The notes under the pieces are model-generated. The model searched no databases, had not been told where the DNA came from, and saw nothing but the letters and a program-made list of their open reading frames with translations. DNA of 64,000 nucleotides from Prescottella equi (GTDB taxonomy: Bacteria > Actinomycetota > Actinomycetes > Mycobacteriales > Mycobacteriaceae): NCBI RefSeq assembly GCF_020171745.1, contig NZ_JAIVAH010000013.1:310001-374000 (forward strand). The letters are read 5' to 3'. Position numbers and translations under genes: made by a program. Shown in pieces: positions 7,995 to 16,131 of this stretch; the stretch's first letter is position 1; each line of letters opens with the position of its first letter.

Positions 7995-9191
7995 ATGTCA
8001 CTCGAACTTTCTTCGCGCATGGCCGGATTGCGCAGTTCTGCCATCCGGGACCTGCTGACCCTCACCGCCCGCCCCGAAGTGATCAGCCTCGCCGGCGGGC
8101 TGCCCGCCACCGAACTCGTTCCGCGGGAACGGATCGCCGAGGCCGCGCAGCGTGCGCTCGCCGATTCGCGTTCGGTCCAGTACGGAGAGACGTCCGGCTG
8201 GGCGCCGCTGCGCGAGACCGTCGCGACGCGGGAAAGCGCGAAGGTGGGGCGTCCGATCGACCCGGCCGAGGTCGTCGTCACCCACGGTTCCCAGCAGGCG
8301 CTGAGCTTGCTCGCGCAGGTGCTGCTCGATCCGGGTGACACCGTGGTCGTCGAGGAGCCCGGCTACACCGGTGCGCTGCAGGTGTTCCGCACCGCGCAGG
8401 CGGCGCTGGTGCCCGTCGCGCTCGACGCGGACGGCATGGACACCGCGGCCCTCGAGCGGGCGCTGCGGGAAGGGCTGCGGCCCAAGCTGGTCCATACCGT
8501 GAGCAACTTCCACAATCCTCGCGGTGTGGTGCTGGCCGCGGAGCGTCGGGTCCGTCTGGCCGCGCTCGCCGACCGGTACGGCTTCTGGATCATCGAGGAC
8601 GACCCGTACGGCGAACTGTGGTTCGACGCGCCCGCACCGGCCCCGGTCGCGGCGCACTCCGACCGGGTGCTGCGGTTGTCGAGCGGGTCGAAGACGCTCG
8701 CCCCGGCTCTACGGATCGGTTGGCTGCACGGCGACCGCCGGGTGTGCGAGGCCGTCGAACTGCTCAAGCAGGGCGCTGATCTGTGTGGCTCGTCGTTGAC
8801 CCAGCAGATCGCCACCGAACTCCTCGGCGACGATGAGTGGTTCGACGGGCATCTCGCCACCGTCCGCTCGGCGTACGCGGAGCGGGCACGTGCGCTCGTC
8901 TCGTCACTGGAAGCGGCCTTCGGGGAACGCATCTCGCACGCCACGGTGCACGGCGGCATGTTCTGCTGGATCGAGTTCGCCGACGGTACCGACACCGCGC
9001 GGCTCCTCGACACCGCTGTCGGGCACGACGTCGCGTTCGTGCCCGGTGGGGCGTTCGGGGTCGCGAGCGCCCACCCGCACGCAGCGAGGCTGTGCTTCGC
9101 CACCTACGACGGCGCCGTGCTGGCCGAGGGTGTCGACCGGCTGAGGGCCGCGCACTCAGCGCATCGCTCGGGAACTGCAATCGGCGCCTGA
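7995..9191 (+). CDS. PLP-dependent class I aminotransferase (2-aminoadipate type)
   Basis: A 398-residue fold-type I aminotransferase of the LysN/Aro8/MocR-catalytic-domain group, but with no N-terminal GntR helix-turn-helix. Motifs: LAGGLPATELVP near residue 30, THGSQQALSLL, NFHNPRGV, IIEDDPYGELWF (the Asp that pairs with the pyridine N), and SSGSKTLAPALRIGW, whose Lys binds PLP. Start is the ATG preceded by GGAG; a longer reading would run back into the lpdA terminator. Family members transaminate 2-aminoadipate, aromatic or branched amino acids. Given lat, pcd and hglS in the same window it is a candidate for the 2-aminoadipate to 2-oxoadipate step (inference). Confidence 0.85.
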   Translation: MSLELSSRMAGLRSSAIRDLLTLTARPEVISLAGGLPATELVPRERIAEAAQRALADSRSVQYGETSGWAPLRETVATRESAKVGRPIDPAEVVVTHGSQQALSLLAQVLLDPGDTVVVEEPGYTGALQVFRTAQAALVPVALDADGMDTAALERALREGLRPKLVHTVSNFHNPRGVVLAAERRVRLAALADRYGFWIIEDDPYGELWFDAPAPAPVAAHSDRVLRLSSGSKTLAPALRIGWLHGDRRVCEAVELLKQGADLCGSSLTQQIATELLGDDEWFDGHLATVRSAYAERARALVSSLEAAFGERISHATVHGGMFCWIEFADGTDTARLLDTAVGHDVAFVPGGAFGVASAHPHAARLCFATYDGAVLAEGVDRLRAAHSAHRSGTAIGA

Positions 9192-9194
9192 CGA

Positions 9195-9208
9195 GTTTTG
9201 TACAAAAC
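9195..9208. promoter_or_regulatory. 14-bp palindrome with TGTACA core
   Basis: GTTTTGTACAAAAC is a perfect palindrome and extends outward to ACGAG/CTCGT with one unpaired base. It is an A+T-rich island four bases after the aminotransferase stop and about 75 bases upstream of the -10 of the Phd-SRPBCC gene. The TGTACA core is the one described for E. coli YefM operators, which makes autoregulation by the Phd/YefM-like domain a reasonable guess. Confidence 0.5.
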
Positions 9209-9282
9209 CTCGTGATCCGTACCGAATGGCTTTTGCGGTGATCGGTCTTCGGCCGTTCGATCCGGCTGTCGGACCGCGCGCC

Positions 9283-9295
9283 TAGCATCCGCGCC
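9283..9295 (+). promoter_or_regulatory. Leaderless -10 hexamer for Phd-SRPBCC gene
   Basis: TAGCAT, 7 bases, then ATG, without a ribosome-binding site. Confidence 0.55.
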
Positions 9296-9874
9296 ATGAC
9301 GACATCGGAGGTTCCGTTCGGGGAGGCGCGGGCGCAGCTGCGGGAGCTGGTGTGCCGGGTGGGATACCGCGGCGAGCGGATCACGATCACCCGGCACGGT
9401 GCGCCGGCCGCGGCGCTCGTTTCGCTCGACGACCTGAGAAGCCTCGAGACGCTCGCACCCCTCGGGGGCGACCCGGTGGGGCCCGATTGTCAGGAGGTGG
9501 ACGAAACCGTCAGGGTCGCCGGTTCGCTACGCGAGGTGTGGAACGCGTTCGCACGGTACCGCGAACGCGCCGGATGGTGGGTGGATCTCGTCGTCGATGC
9601 GGAAGTCGGTGGCGATGCTCTCGTCTCCTGGGACGAGCGCAGGGGCAGGGTCGTGGACTGCGTCGACGGCGAGACCGTCACGATGAGGTGGGGGTCCGAG
9701 GCCGAATCGGTGCATTCGGTGACCGAAGTGCGGATCGACTTCGTGGTGGACGATGCCGAGGTCGCGGTTCGCGTGAAGCAGACAGGGCCCGGTCCGGCTG
9801 CGGACTACTGGCGCGATCGGCTCGAGGCGTGGAAGGCCTACGTGGAGGCGCTGTCCTCGTCGGTCCAGCCGTAG
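9296..9874 (+). CDS. Phd/YefM antitoxin-like domain fused to SRPBCC domain
   Basis: A 192-residue protein with two modules in one uninterrupted frame. Residues 1-52 match the DNA-binding part of Phd/YefM antitoxins ([12 protein letters not shown], then [22 protein letters not shown]). After a short linker, residues 70-188 look like an AHSA1/START-type SRPBCC ligand-binding domain: [19 protein letters not shown], a run of strands, and a C-terminal amphipathic helix ([16 protein letters not shown]). The toxin-neutralising tail usual in Phd is replaced by this domain, and no toxin gene is nearby. It may be a ligand-responsive one-component regulator (inference). The 3' end overlaps the convergent glpK stop by 37 bases. 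Confidence 0.75.
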   Translation: MTTSEVPFGEARAQLRELVCRVGYRGERITITRHGAPAAALVSLDDLRSLETLAPLGGDPVGPDCQEVDETVRVAGSLREVWNAFARYRERAGWWVDLVVDAEVGGDALVSWDERRGRVVDCVDGETVTMRWGSEAESVHSVTEVRIDFVVDDAEVAVRVKQTGPGPAADYWRDRLEAWKAYVEALSSSVQP

Positions 9875-11352
9875 GTGCGCTCGACGGCCTTGTTCCAGCC
9901 CGCGTAGAGGCGTGCGCGCTCGTCGGCGTCCATCCGCGGCTCCCAGGTCTTGTCCTCGGCCCAGTTGTTGCGGATGTCGTCCTCGCTCTTCCAGAAGCCG
10001 ACGGCCAGACCGGCCGCGTACGCCGCGCCGAGTGCGGTGGTCTCGTTCACCACCGGACGGGTCACGGGGACGTCGAGGATGTCCGACTGGAACTGCATGA
10101 GCGTCTCGTTGACCACCATGCCGCCGTCGACCTTCAGCGTCGTCAGTTCCACCCCGGAGTCGGCGCGCATGGCCTCGATGACCTCGCGGGTCTGATACGC
10201 GGTGGCCTCGAGGGCGGCGCGGGCCAGGTGCCCCTTGTTCACGAACCGGGTGAGGCCGGCGATGACGCCGCGCGCGTCGGGACGCCATCGCGGCGCGAAC
10301 AGACCCGAGAATGCCGGCACGAAGTACGCGCCGCCGTTGTCCTCGACCGTCCGTGCGAGCGGTTCGATGTCCTTGGCGGACTGGATGATTCCCAGGTTGT
10401 CGCGCAACCACTGGACGAGCGATCCGGTGACGGCCACCGAACCCTCGAGCGCGTACACGGCGGGCTTGTCGCCGAGTTTGTAGCAGACCGTGGTGAGGAG
10501 TCCGTGCTCGCTGTGCACCTTCTCGGTGCCGGTGTTGAGCAGCAGGAAATTTCCGGTGCCGTACGTGTTCTTGGCCTCGCCCTCCGACAGGCAGGCCTGA
10601 CCGAATGTCGCGGCCTGCTGGTCGCCGAGGATGCCGGCGATCGGGATGCCGGCCGAGATCCCGGGCAGCGCCAGATCCCCGTACACCTCGGACGAACTGC
10701 GGATCTCGGGCAGCATCGACACCGGGATGCCCATCGCCGCGCAGATGTCGTGGTCCCAGTCCAGGGTCTCGAGATCCATCAGCAGGGTGCGGGACGCGTT
10801 GGTGACGTCGGTGACATGCAGGCCACCGGTGAGCTTCCAGATGATCCAGGTGTCCATCGTGCCGAACGCGAGTTCGCCGGCCTCGGCGCGTTCGCGTGCC
10901 CCGTCCACGTTGTCCAGGATCCAGCGCACCTTCGGGCCCGAGAAGTACGTCGACAGCGGCAGCCCGGTGGTCTCGCGGAAGCGTCCCCGACCTTCGTCAC
11001 CCGCGAGTTCGTCGCACAGTTTGTCGGTGCGGGTGTCCTGCCAGACGATGGCGTTGTAGACGGGCTTTCCGGTCTCGCTATCCCACACGACCGTGGTTTC
11101 GCGCTGGTTGGTGATGCCGACCGCGGCGATGTCCTTGGCGGTGAGGTCGGTCTTGGCCAGGACCGAGCCGACCATTTCGCGCGTGTTGTTCCAGATCTCG
11201 TCGGGATCGTGTTCCACCCAGCCCGGCTCCGGAAAGATCTGGTCGTGTTCCTTCTGCGCGACGCCGACGACGCGACCGTCGTGATCGAAGATCATGCACC
11301 GACTCGACGTCGTTCCCTGGTCGATCGCGGCGATGTACTGGGTCACGGTCAT
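9838..11352 (-). CDS. glpK: Glycerol kinase
   Basis: A 504-residue FGGY-family kinase phosphorylating glycerol to sn-glycerol 3-phosphate with ATP. The N-terminus has [15 protein letters not shown] (phosphate-binding loop) and the middle has the family blocks [13 protein letters not shown] and [13 protein letters not shown]; the C-terminal domain has [14 protein letters not shown]. Length matches E. coli GlpK. It is divergent from glpD across 75 bases, so kinase and dehydrogenase of one pathway share a control region. In M. tuberculosis glpK lies elsewhere, so this pairing is specific to this lineage. Confidence 0.96.
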   Translation of the reverse strand: MTVTQYIAAIDQGTTSSRCMIFDHDGRVVGVAQKEHDQIFPEPGWVEHDPDEIWNNTREMVGSVLAKTDLTAKDIAAVGITNQRETTVVWDSETGKPVYNAIVWQDTRTDKLCDELAGDEGRGRFRETTGLPLSTYFSGPKVRWILDNVDGARERAEAGELAFGTMDTWIIWKLTGGLHVTDVTNASRTLLMDLETLDWDHDICAAMGIPVSMLPEIRSSSEVYGDLALPGISAGIPIAGILGDQQAATFGQACLSEGEAKNTYGTGNFLLLNTGTEKVHSEHGLLTTVCYKLGDKPAVYALEGSVAVTGSLVQWLRDNLGIIQSAKDIEPLARTVEDNGGAYFVPAFSGLFAPRWRPDARGVIAGLTRFVNKGHLARAALEATAYQTREVIEAMRADSGVELTTLKVDGGMVVNETLMQFQSDILDVPVTRPVVNETTALGAAYAAGLAVGFWKSEDDIRNNWAEDKTWEPRMDADERARLYAGWNKAVERTYGWTDEDSAST

Positions 11353-11427
11353 CCTCGTCTCTCGGGCAGTCTGGCCACGAAGCTACTAGCCTGAGACCAG
11401 ATTCGCCGACAACCACGGGAGACCGAG
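11353..11427. promoter_or_regulatory. Divergent glpK/glpD promoter region
   Basis: Seventy-five bases separate the two starts. A central CTACTAG patch supplies hexamers for both strands: TAGCCT at 11387-11392 for glpD and TAGCTT on the reverse strand at 11380-11385 for glpK. The two promoters would overlap, so polymerase binding may be mutually exclusive or jointly repressed. No regulator gene is adjacent. Confidence 0.4.
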
Positions 11428-13182
11428 TTGGACAAGCAGGCTGGTGTGCAGTTCCTGGGTCCGCAGCAGCGGGAACAGGCCTGGGAGCAGTTGGGGACCG
11501 AGCAGTTCGACGTGGTGGTGATCGGTGGCGGCGTCGTCGGTGTGGGCACGGCACTCGATGCGGCGACGCGTGGGCTGAAGGTCGCGCTCGTCGAGGCCCG
11601 GGATTTCGCGTCGGGCACGTCGTCCCGGTCGTCGAAGATGTTCCACGGCGGCCTGCGCTACCTGGAACAGCTCGAGTTCGGGCTCGTCGCCGAGGCGCTG
11701 CACGAGCGGGAGCTGTCCATGTCGACGCTCGCCCCGCATCTCGTGAAGCCGCTGAAGTTCCTCTTCCCCCTGACCCACCGTGGCTGGGAGCGGCCGTACA
11801 TGGCGGCCGGGTTCCTGCTGTACGACCGAATGGGTGGCGCGAAGTCCGTTCCGGCGCAGAAGCATCTGACGCGGGCCGGTGCGCTGCGGATGGCGCCGGG
11901 GCTCAAGCGCAATGCGTTGATCGGCGGTATCCGCTACTTCGACACCGTCGTCGACGACGCCCGGCACACGATGACGGTCGCGCGCACCGCGGCGCACTAC
12001 GGTGCGGTGGTCCGCACGTCCACCCAGGTGGTCGGCTTCCTGCGGGAGGCGGACCGGGTGTCCGGTGTGCGCGTGCGGGATTCGGAGACCGGGGCGACGA
12101 CCGAGGTCAAGGGGCACGTCGTCATCAACGCGACAGGAGTCTGGACCGACGAGATCCAGGCGCTCTCCCGCCAGCGCGGCCGGTTCCGGGTGCGGGCGTC
12201 GAAGGGCGTGCACATCGTGGTCCCGCGGGACCGGATCGTGAGCGACTCGGCGATCATCCTGCGCACCGAGAAGTCCGTCCTGTTCGTCATCCCGTGGGGC
12301 AACCACTGGATCATCGGCACCACCGACACCGACTGGAACCTCGACCTCGCCCACCCAGCGGCGACCGAGGCCGACATCGACTACATCCTCGGCCACGTCA
12401 ACAAGGCGCTGGTCACCCCGCTCACGCACGACGACATCGACGGCGTCTACGCCGGGCTGCGTCCGTTGCTGGCGGGGGAGAGCGACGAGACGTCGAAGCT
12501 GTCGCGCGAGCACGCGGTGGCGCGGGTGGCGCCGGGCCTGGTCGCGATCGCCGGCGGCAAGTACACGACCTATCGGGTGATGGGGAAGGACGCCGTCGAC
12601 CTGGCGGCCGAGGACCTTCCGGCCGCGGTGGCGTCGTCCATCACCGAGAAGGTGCCGCTGGTCGGGGCCGACGGCTACTTCGCGCTGGTGAACCAGGCCG
12701 TGCACCTCGGGCAGCTCTACGGGTTGCACCCGTACCGGATCAAGCACCTGCTCGGCCGCTACGGATCGCTGATCGACGAGGTTCTCGCGCCGGGCAAGGA
12801 GTCGCCGGAGCTGCTGCAGCCGATCACCGATGCGCCCGACTACCTGCAGGCGGAGGCGGTGTACGCCGTCGCGGCGGAGGGAGCCCTGCATCTCGAGGAC
12901 ATTCTCGCCCGCCGCACTCGCATCTCGATCGAGTACTCCCACCGCGGGGTGAACTGTGCCGAGCAGGTGGCCCGCCTGGTCGCGCCGATCCTGGGCTGGG
13001 ACGACGCCACGATCGACCGCGAGGTCGAGACGTACCGGGCGCGCGTCGAGGCCGAGGTGCTGTCGCAGGCGCAGCCCGACGACCTGTCCGCCGACGCGTT
13101 GCGCGCAGCGGCGCCCGAGGCGCGGGCGGAGATTCTCGAGCCGGTTCCGGGAGCCGTTCCTAGTGGGTCAGTACGACCTTGA
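11428..13182 (+). CDS. glpD: Glycerol-3-phosphate dehydrogenase (FAD, aerobic)
   Basis: A 584-residue FAD-dependent enzyme oxidising sn-glycerol 3-phosphate to dihydroxyacetone phosphate and passing electrons to quinones at the membrane. FAD motif VVVIGGGVVGVGTALDAATRGL at about 30-52, the GTSSRSSKMFHGGLRYLE block, and FVIPWGNHWIIGTTDTDW. C-terminal GlpD helical domain ends PEARAEILEPV. Very close to M. tuberculosis GlpD2 (Rv3302c). The start is a TTG, preceded by GGGAGA; no better in-frame start precedes the conserved region. Its 3' end overlaps the convergent membrane-protein gene by 23 bases. Confidence 0.95.
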   Translation: MDKQAGVQFLGPQQREQAWEQLGTEQFDVVVIGGGVVGVGTALDAATRGLKVALVEARDFASGTSSRSSKMFHGGLRYLEQLEFGLVAEALHERELSMSTLAPHLVKPLKFLFPLTHRGWERPYMAAGFLLYDRMGGAKSVPAQKHLTRAGALRMAPGLKRNALIGGIRYFDTVVDDARHTMTVARTAAHYGAVVRTSTQVVGFLREADRVSGVRVRDSETGATTEVKGHVVINATGVWTDEIQALSRQRGRFRVRASKGVHIVVPRDRIVSDSAIILRTEKSVLFVIPWGNHWIIGTTDTDWNLDLAHPAATEADIDYILGHVNKALVTPLTHDDIDGVYAGLRPLLAGESDETSKLSREHAVARVAPGLVAIAGGKYTTYRVMGKDAVDLAAEDLPAAVASSITEKVPLVGADGYFALVNQAVHLGQLYGLHPYRIKHLLGRYGSLIDEVLAPGKESPELLQPITDAPDYLQAEAVYAVAAEGALHLEDILARRTRISIEYSHRGVNCAEQVARLVAPILGWDDATIDREVETYRARVEAEVLSQAQPDDLSADALRAAAPEARAEILEPVPGAVPSGSVRP

Positions 13183-13699
13183 GGATGACGATCGCGGTGG
13201 CGACGACGGCAAGCGCTGCCGCCGCGATCAGCGTGTAGCCGGACGGTCGTTCGCCGCGCAGGCGGGTGATGACGAAGACCATCGACGCGATGCGGACCAG
13301 GATCGCGACCTCGGCGATGACCTGGGCGGTGAACGGTTCGAGCCAGCCGAAGTAGGCGGTGCCCAGCACGACGATGGGCACGACCGCCGAGCTGAGGACC
13401 GGTACGGAGTCGCGCAGCTCCGCGAAGCGTTCCGCGGTGGTGAGCTGGCGGCCGGAGCGCACCGATTTGCCGACGCCCTCGGCGAAGGCGTGGGCGATGA
13501 ACGTGGAGATCGCGGTGCCGGCGACGACGGCGATCGTGCGGGAATCGCTGCGCGAGATCGTCTCCGGGATCAGCGCGGCCAGGATCAGGATGTTGCCGTA
13601 GACGTAGGCGCTGATGCGGCTGGCGGCATTGTCCTTGTCCAGCGGCACCGACCGGCTGAGGAGCGGTCGGTGCAGCAGTGAGCGGAGATCCGGTTCCAT
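13160..13699 (-). CDS. Small integral membrane protein, unknown
   Basis: A 179-residue protein with about four hydrophobic segments (near 30-45, 55-75, 105-125, 150-175) and a soluble loop around residues 80-95. A VYGNILILAALIP segment and ISTFIAHAFAEGVG appear in VIT-like or unnamed actinobacterial membrane proteins, but I cannot place it in a family. It ends convergently inside glpD and lies just downstream of the MpaB-type oxygenase on the same strand, 19 bases from that gene's stop, so it is not in an operon with it unless it has its own promoter upstream of 13699. Confidence 0.75.
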   Translation of the reverse strand: MEPDLRSLLHRPLLSRSVPLDKDNAASRISAYVYGNILILAALIPETISRSDSRTIAVVAGTAISTFIAHAFAEGVGKSVRSGRQLTTAERFAELRDSVPVLSSAVVPIVVLGTAYFGWLEPFTAQVIAEVAILVRIASMVFVITRLRGERPSGYTLIAAAALAVVATAIVILKVVLTH

Positions 13700-13718
13700 G
13701 CGACAGAGCGTCGCACAG

Positions 13719-14657
13719 TCAGCCCACAGGTGGCGCGTAGTGGCTCGGATCGTTGCGGTGCGCGAGCGGCGGTAGGTTACGGGCCGGGGTGTGGACCAGT
13801 GGGGCGTCGACGGGGCTGCGCCCGCTCACCCGGTCGAGACCGCCACGCGCCCGCGGGTGCTTGCGGCGACGCTCGGGGACGAGCGTGAACACCGCATTCA
13901 CGAGGCGTCCCACCCGACGGTGGACCCACGCGTCGACGGAAGTCCACCGATAGCCCAGAAGATCTCGCACGGGCTGGTCGTACATGCCGACGGTGAGCCA
14001 CACGAAGCCTTTCGACACCGCGATGCGGGCGACCCGCCACAGCGGTTCGGGCATCCACATCATGAAGGGAGGCCGGCCGAGGTCGGACAGGTCGAGGACG
14101 TCACGCGTCGCCTTGTTGTCTTCGAGGACGTTGCGGCACATGTGATCCCAGTACTTCTGGAAGTCCTCCCACGTCTGCGGGACCGGCCGCATGCTCATCC
14201 CGTACAGCCGGTACCACTGGATGTGTTCGGTGAACAGTTGACGCTTCTGGTCCTCGGTGATGCCACCCATGAAGTTCTCGGCGGTGACGATCGTGCCCAT
14301 GAAGAACGTGGCGTGCGCCCAGTAGAACGTCTCTGGATCGAGTGCATGGTAGCGCCGGCCGGCGGCGTCTACGCCCTTGATGTTGCGGTGGTAGTCGCGG
14401 ACCTCTTCGGCCGTCGCCTGCGCTCGATCACCGTCGAAGACGACCCCGCCGATGGGATACAGCGAGCGGAGCAGGCGCTCCCAGCGTTCCTCGAAGAACC
14501 GGGAATGCTGCTCGACGCCTGCGCCGAGCCCCGGGTGCATGTTCTGCATGGACCCGGCCCACAGCCCCTGCAGCATGCCCCGCCAGTCTCCGAAGTATCG
14601 CCACGTGAGCGAGTCGGGGCCGAGGGGGACCGGTGCCGGGGTGTCCGAACGAGTCAT
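13719..14657 (-). CDS. Oxygenase MpaB family protein (DUF2236)
   Basis: A 312-residue member of the DUF2236/ER-bound oxygenase MpaB group, which includes the rubber oxygenase Lcp; these are b-type heme proteins. Visible blocks are LTWRYFGDWRGMLQGL near the start, the DPETFYWAHATFF helix containing the likely heme-ligand His, and the TEHIQWYRLYGM segment. Start is the ATG after GGGAAGG; a TTG seven codons upstream is unlikely. Divergent from a TetR gene across 79 bases with a palindrome, so local repression is likely. Substrate unknown; probably a lipid or alkene (inference). Confidence 0.85.
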   Translation of the reverse strand: MTRSDTPAPVPLGPDSLTWRYFGDWRGMLQGLWAGSMQNMHPGLGAGVEQHSRFFEERWERLLRSLYPIGGVVFDGDRAQATAEEVRDYHRNIKGVDAAGRRYHALDPETFYWAHATFFMGTIVTAENFMGGITEDQKRQLFTEHIQWYRLYGMSMRPVPQTWEDFQKYWDHMCRNVLEDNKATRDVLDLSDLGRPPFMMWMPEPLWRVARIAVSKGFVWLTVGMYDQPVRDLLGYRWTSVDAWVHRRVGRLVNAVFTLVPERRRKHPRARGGLDRVSGRSPVDAPLVHTPARNLPPLAHRNDPSHYAPPVG

Positions 14658-14679
14658 GCGAGCCGCCTTCCCGATCAAT

Positions 14680-14697
14680 TGACTACGTCTGTTGTCA
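14680..14697. promoter_or_regulatory. Candidate TetR operator
   Basis: TGACTA-N6-TTGTCA is an imperfect inverted repeat (5 of 6 positions pair) in the middle of the divergent MpaB/TetR region, immediately upstream of a TAGGAT hexamer that could drive the tetR gene. Confidence 0.4.
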
Positions 14698-14736
14698 GAT
14701 TAGGATCGGGGCGGAAGTCGGTCAAGGACTGGAGGA

Positions 14737-15357
14737 TTGTTGGACGGGCAACGGCGGACCTGGGCAGGCACCGGGATAGCGGAGCGCCGCGCCGCGCGCC
14801 GCGACGCCCTGCTGGCGGCCGGCATCGATCTGCTCGGCGCGGAGGGCGGCGCAGCCGTCAGCGTCCGGGCGGTCTGCCGGGCCGCGGCACTCACCGAGCG
14901 CTACTTCTACGAGAGCTTCACCGACCGGGACGAATTCGTACGCGCCGTGTACGAGGACGTGGGCCGGCAGGCGCGCGACGCGCTCGTCGAGGCGGTCGCA
15001 GCGTCCACGTCGCCGCGGGATCGGGCATCCGCAGCGGTGTCGGCGTTCGTCGAATTGATGGTCGACGACCCCGCCCGAGGACGCGTGCTGCTGCTCGCAC
15101 CGCTCACGGAACCGGCGTTGGGGGGACGGGGACTCGAACTGGCCCCGGCGTTCGTGCTGCTGGTGCACGAGCAGCTCTCGGAGGTGCCCGACGCCGACGA
15201 GCGGCAGATGACCGCGGTCGGTCTGGTCGGCGCACTCACGAGCCTGTTCATCGGCTACCTCGACGGCACGATCACCGCGCCGCGTGAGCGGTTCGTCGGG
15301 CACTGTGTCGCGCTGCTGCAGTCGGCGGGTCAGCCGTTCGGACGGACCGGCGGCTGA
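14737..15357 (+). CDS. TetR family transcriptional regulator
   Basis: A 206-residue TetR-type repressor. The helix-turn-helix spans about residues 20-65: RRDALLAAGIDLLG, AVSVRAVCRAAALTERYFYESFTDRDEF. The C-terminal helices form the ligand domain. It starts with TTG; GGAGG lies only 1-4 bases from two tandem TTG codons, so the exact start is uncertain by one residue. Divergent from the MpaB-type oxygenase, its probable target. The 3' end overlaps convergent nei by 28 bases. Confidence 0.9.
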   Translation: MLDGQRRTWAGTGIAERRAARRDALLAAGIDLLGAEGGAAVSVRAVCRAAALTERYFYESFTDRDEFVRAVYEDVGRQARDALVEAVAASTSPRDRASAAVSAFVELMVDDPARGRVLLLAPLTEPALGGRGLELAPAFVLLVHEQLSEVPDADERQMTAVGLVGALTSLFIGYLDGTITAPRERFVGHCVALLQSAGQPFGRTGG

Positions 15358-16127
15358 CAGCTCGGACACCAGAAGATCGACCGCTCCCGCCCGGGCTCCT
15401 CACCGAACTCGCCGGCGACGATCAGCGTGCCGCAGCGTAGGCACGGTTTGCCGCCGCGCCCGTACACCCAGTCCCGTCGTCCGGGCCTCCGGTCGCCCGT
15501 CGTGACGCGGACCGGACGGTCCCGGTTGGCGTTCAGCAATCGGTGGGCCAGGTCCACCATCTTGGGCAGGTCTGCCACCTGGTCGGTGAGGGTGCGCGGA
15601 TCGACCCCGCGCAGGAAGCAGATCTCGTTGCGGTACACATTGCCGATGCCCGCGAGAATGCGCTGATCCAGCAGTGCCTCGCCGATCGGACGATTGCCCG
15701 CTGCAACCAGATTCGCGGTCGCGATCGCCGGGTCCCAGTCCGGGCCGAGTAGATCCGGGCCGAGATGTCCGACGGCGGAGTCCTCGTCGGCGAGGTCGAG
15801 CACCTCGGTGATGCCGAGCGAGAATCCGACGGAGACAGTGTCTTCGGTACCGAGGATGATGCGGGCCTGGTGTGCCGGGCGCCTCCACCGGGCGCCCCGT
15901 GGATACACCTGCCAGGAACCCTCCATCTTCAGATGGGTGTGGATCGTGTGCTCGCCGATACGCGTCAGCAGATGCTTGCCGCGCGCGACGACGGCATCGA
16001 CCGTCTCGCCCGACAGGTCGACGGTCGCATAGCGCGGCACCCGGATGTCGCACTCGGTGAGGACGCGGCCGGTGAGCGCGGAGTCGAGCCGGCGCGCGGC
16101 CTGCCACACGGTGTCGCCTTCGGGCAT
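15330..16127 (-). CDS. nei2: Fpg/Nei family DNA glycosylase
   Basis: A 265-residue bifunctional DNA glycosylase/AP lyase removing oxidised bases. It has the catalytic Pro2-Glu3 after Met removal (MPEGDTVW), the conserved Lys in RGKHLLTRIG, the helix-two-turn-helix region LLDQRILAGIGNVYRNEICF, and a C-terminal zinc finger with two CxxC pairs (CLRCG, CPSC). Arg in the finger (RDWVYGRGGKP) is visible. It lies 4 bases after lhr and is co-transcribed with it, as in Rv3297-Rv3296, linking base excision with the Lhr helicase. Confidence 0.94.
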   Translation of the reverse strand: MPEGDTVWQAARRLDSALTGRVLTECDIRVPRYATVDLSGETVDAVVARGKHLLTRIGEHTIHTHLKMEGSWQVYPRGARWRRPAHQARIILGTEDTVSVGFSLGITEVLDLADEDSAVGHLGPDLLGPDWDPAIATANLVAAGNRPIGEALLDQRILAGIGNVYRNEICFLRGVDPRTLTDQVADLPKMVDLAHRLLNANRDRPVRVTTGDRRPGRRDWVYGRGGKPCLRCGTLIVAGEFGEEPGRERSIFWCPSCQPPVRPNG

Positions 16128-16131
16128 CGCG

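Noticed and set aside
6253-8001. 582-codon frame antisense to lpdA
   Set aside because: Mirrors lpdA codons; His/Arg/Asp-rich shadow with no motif.
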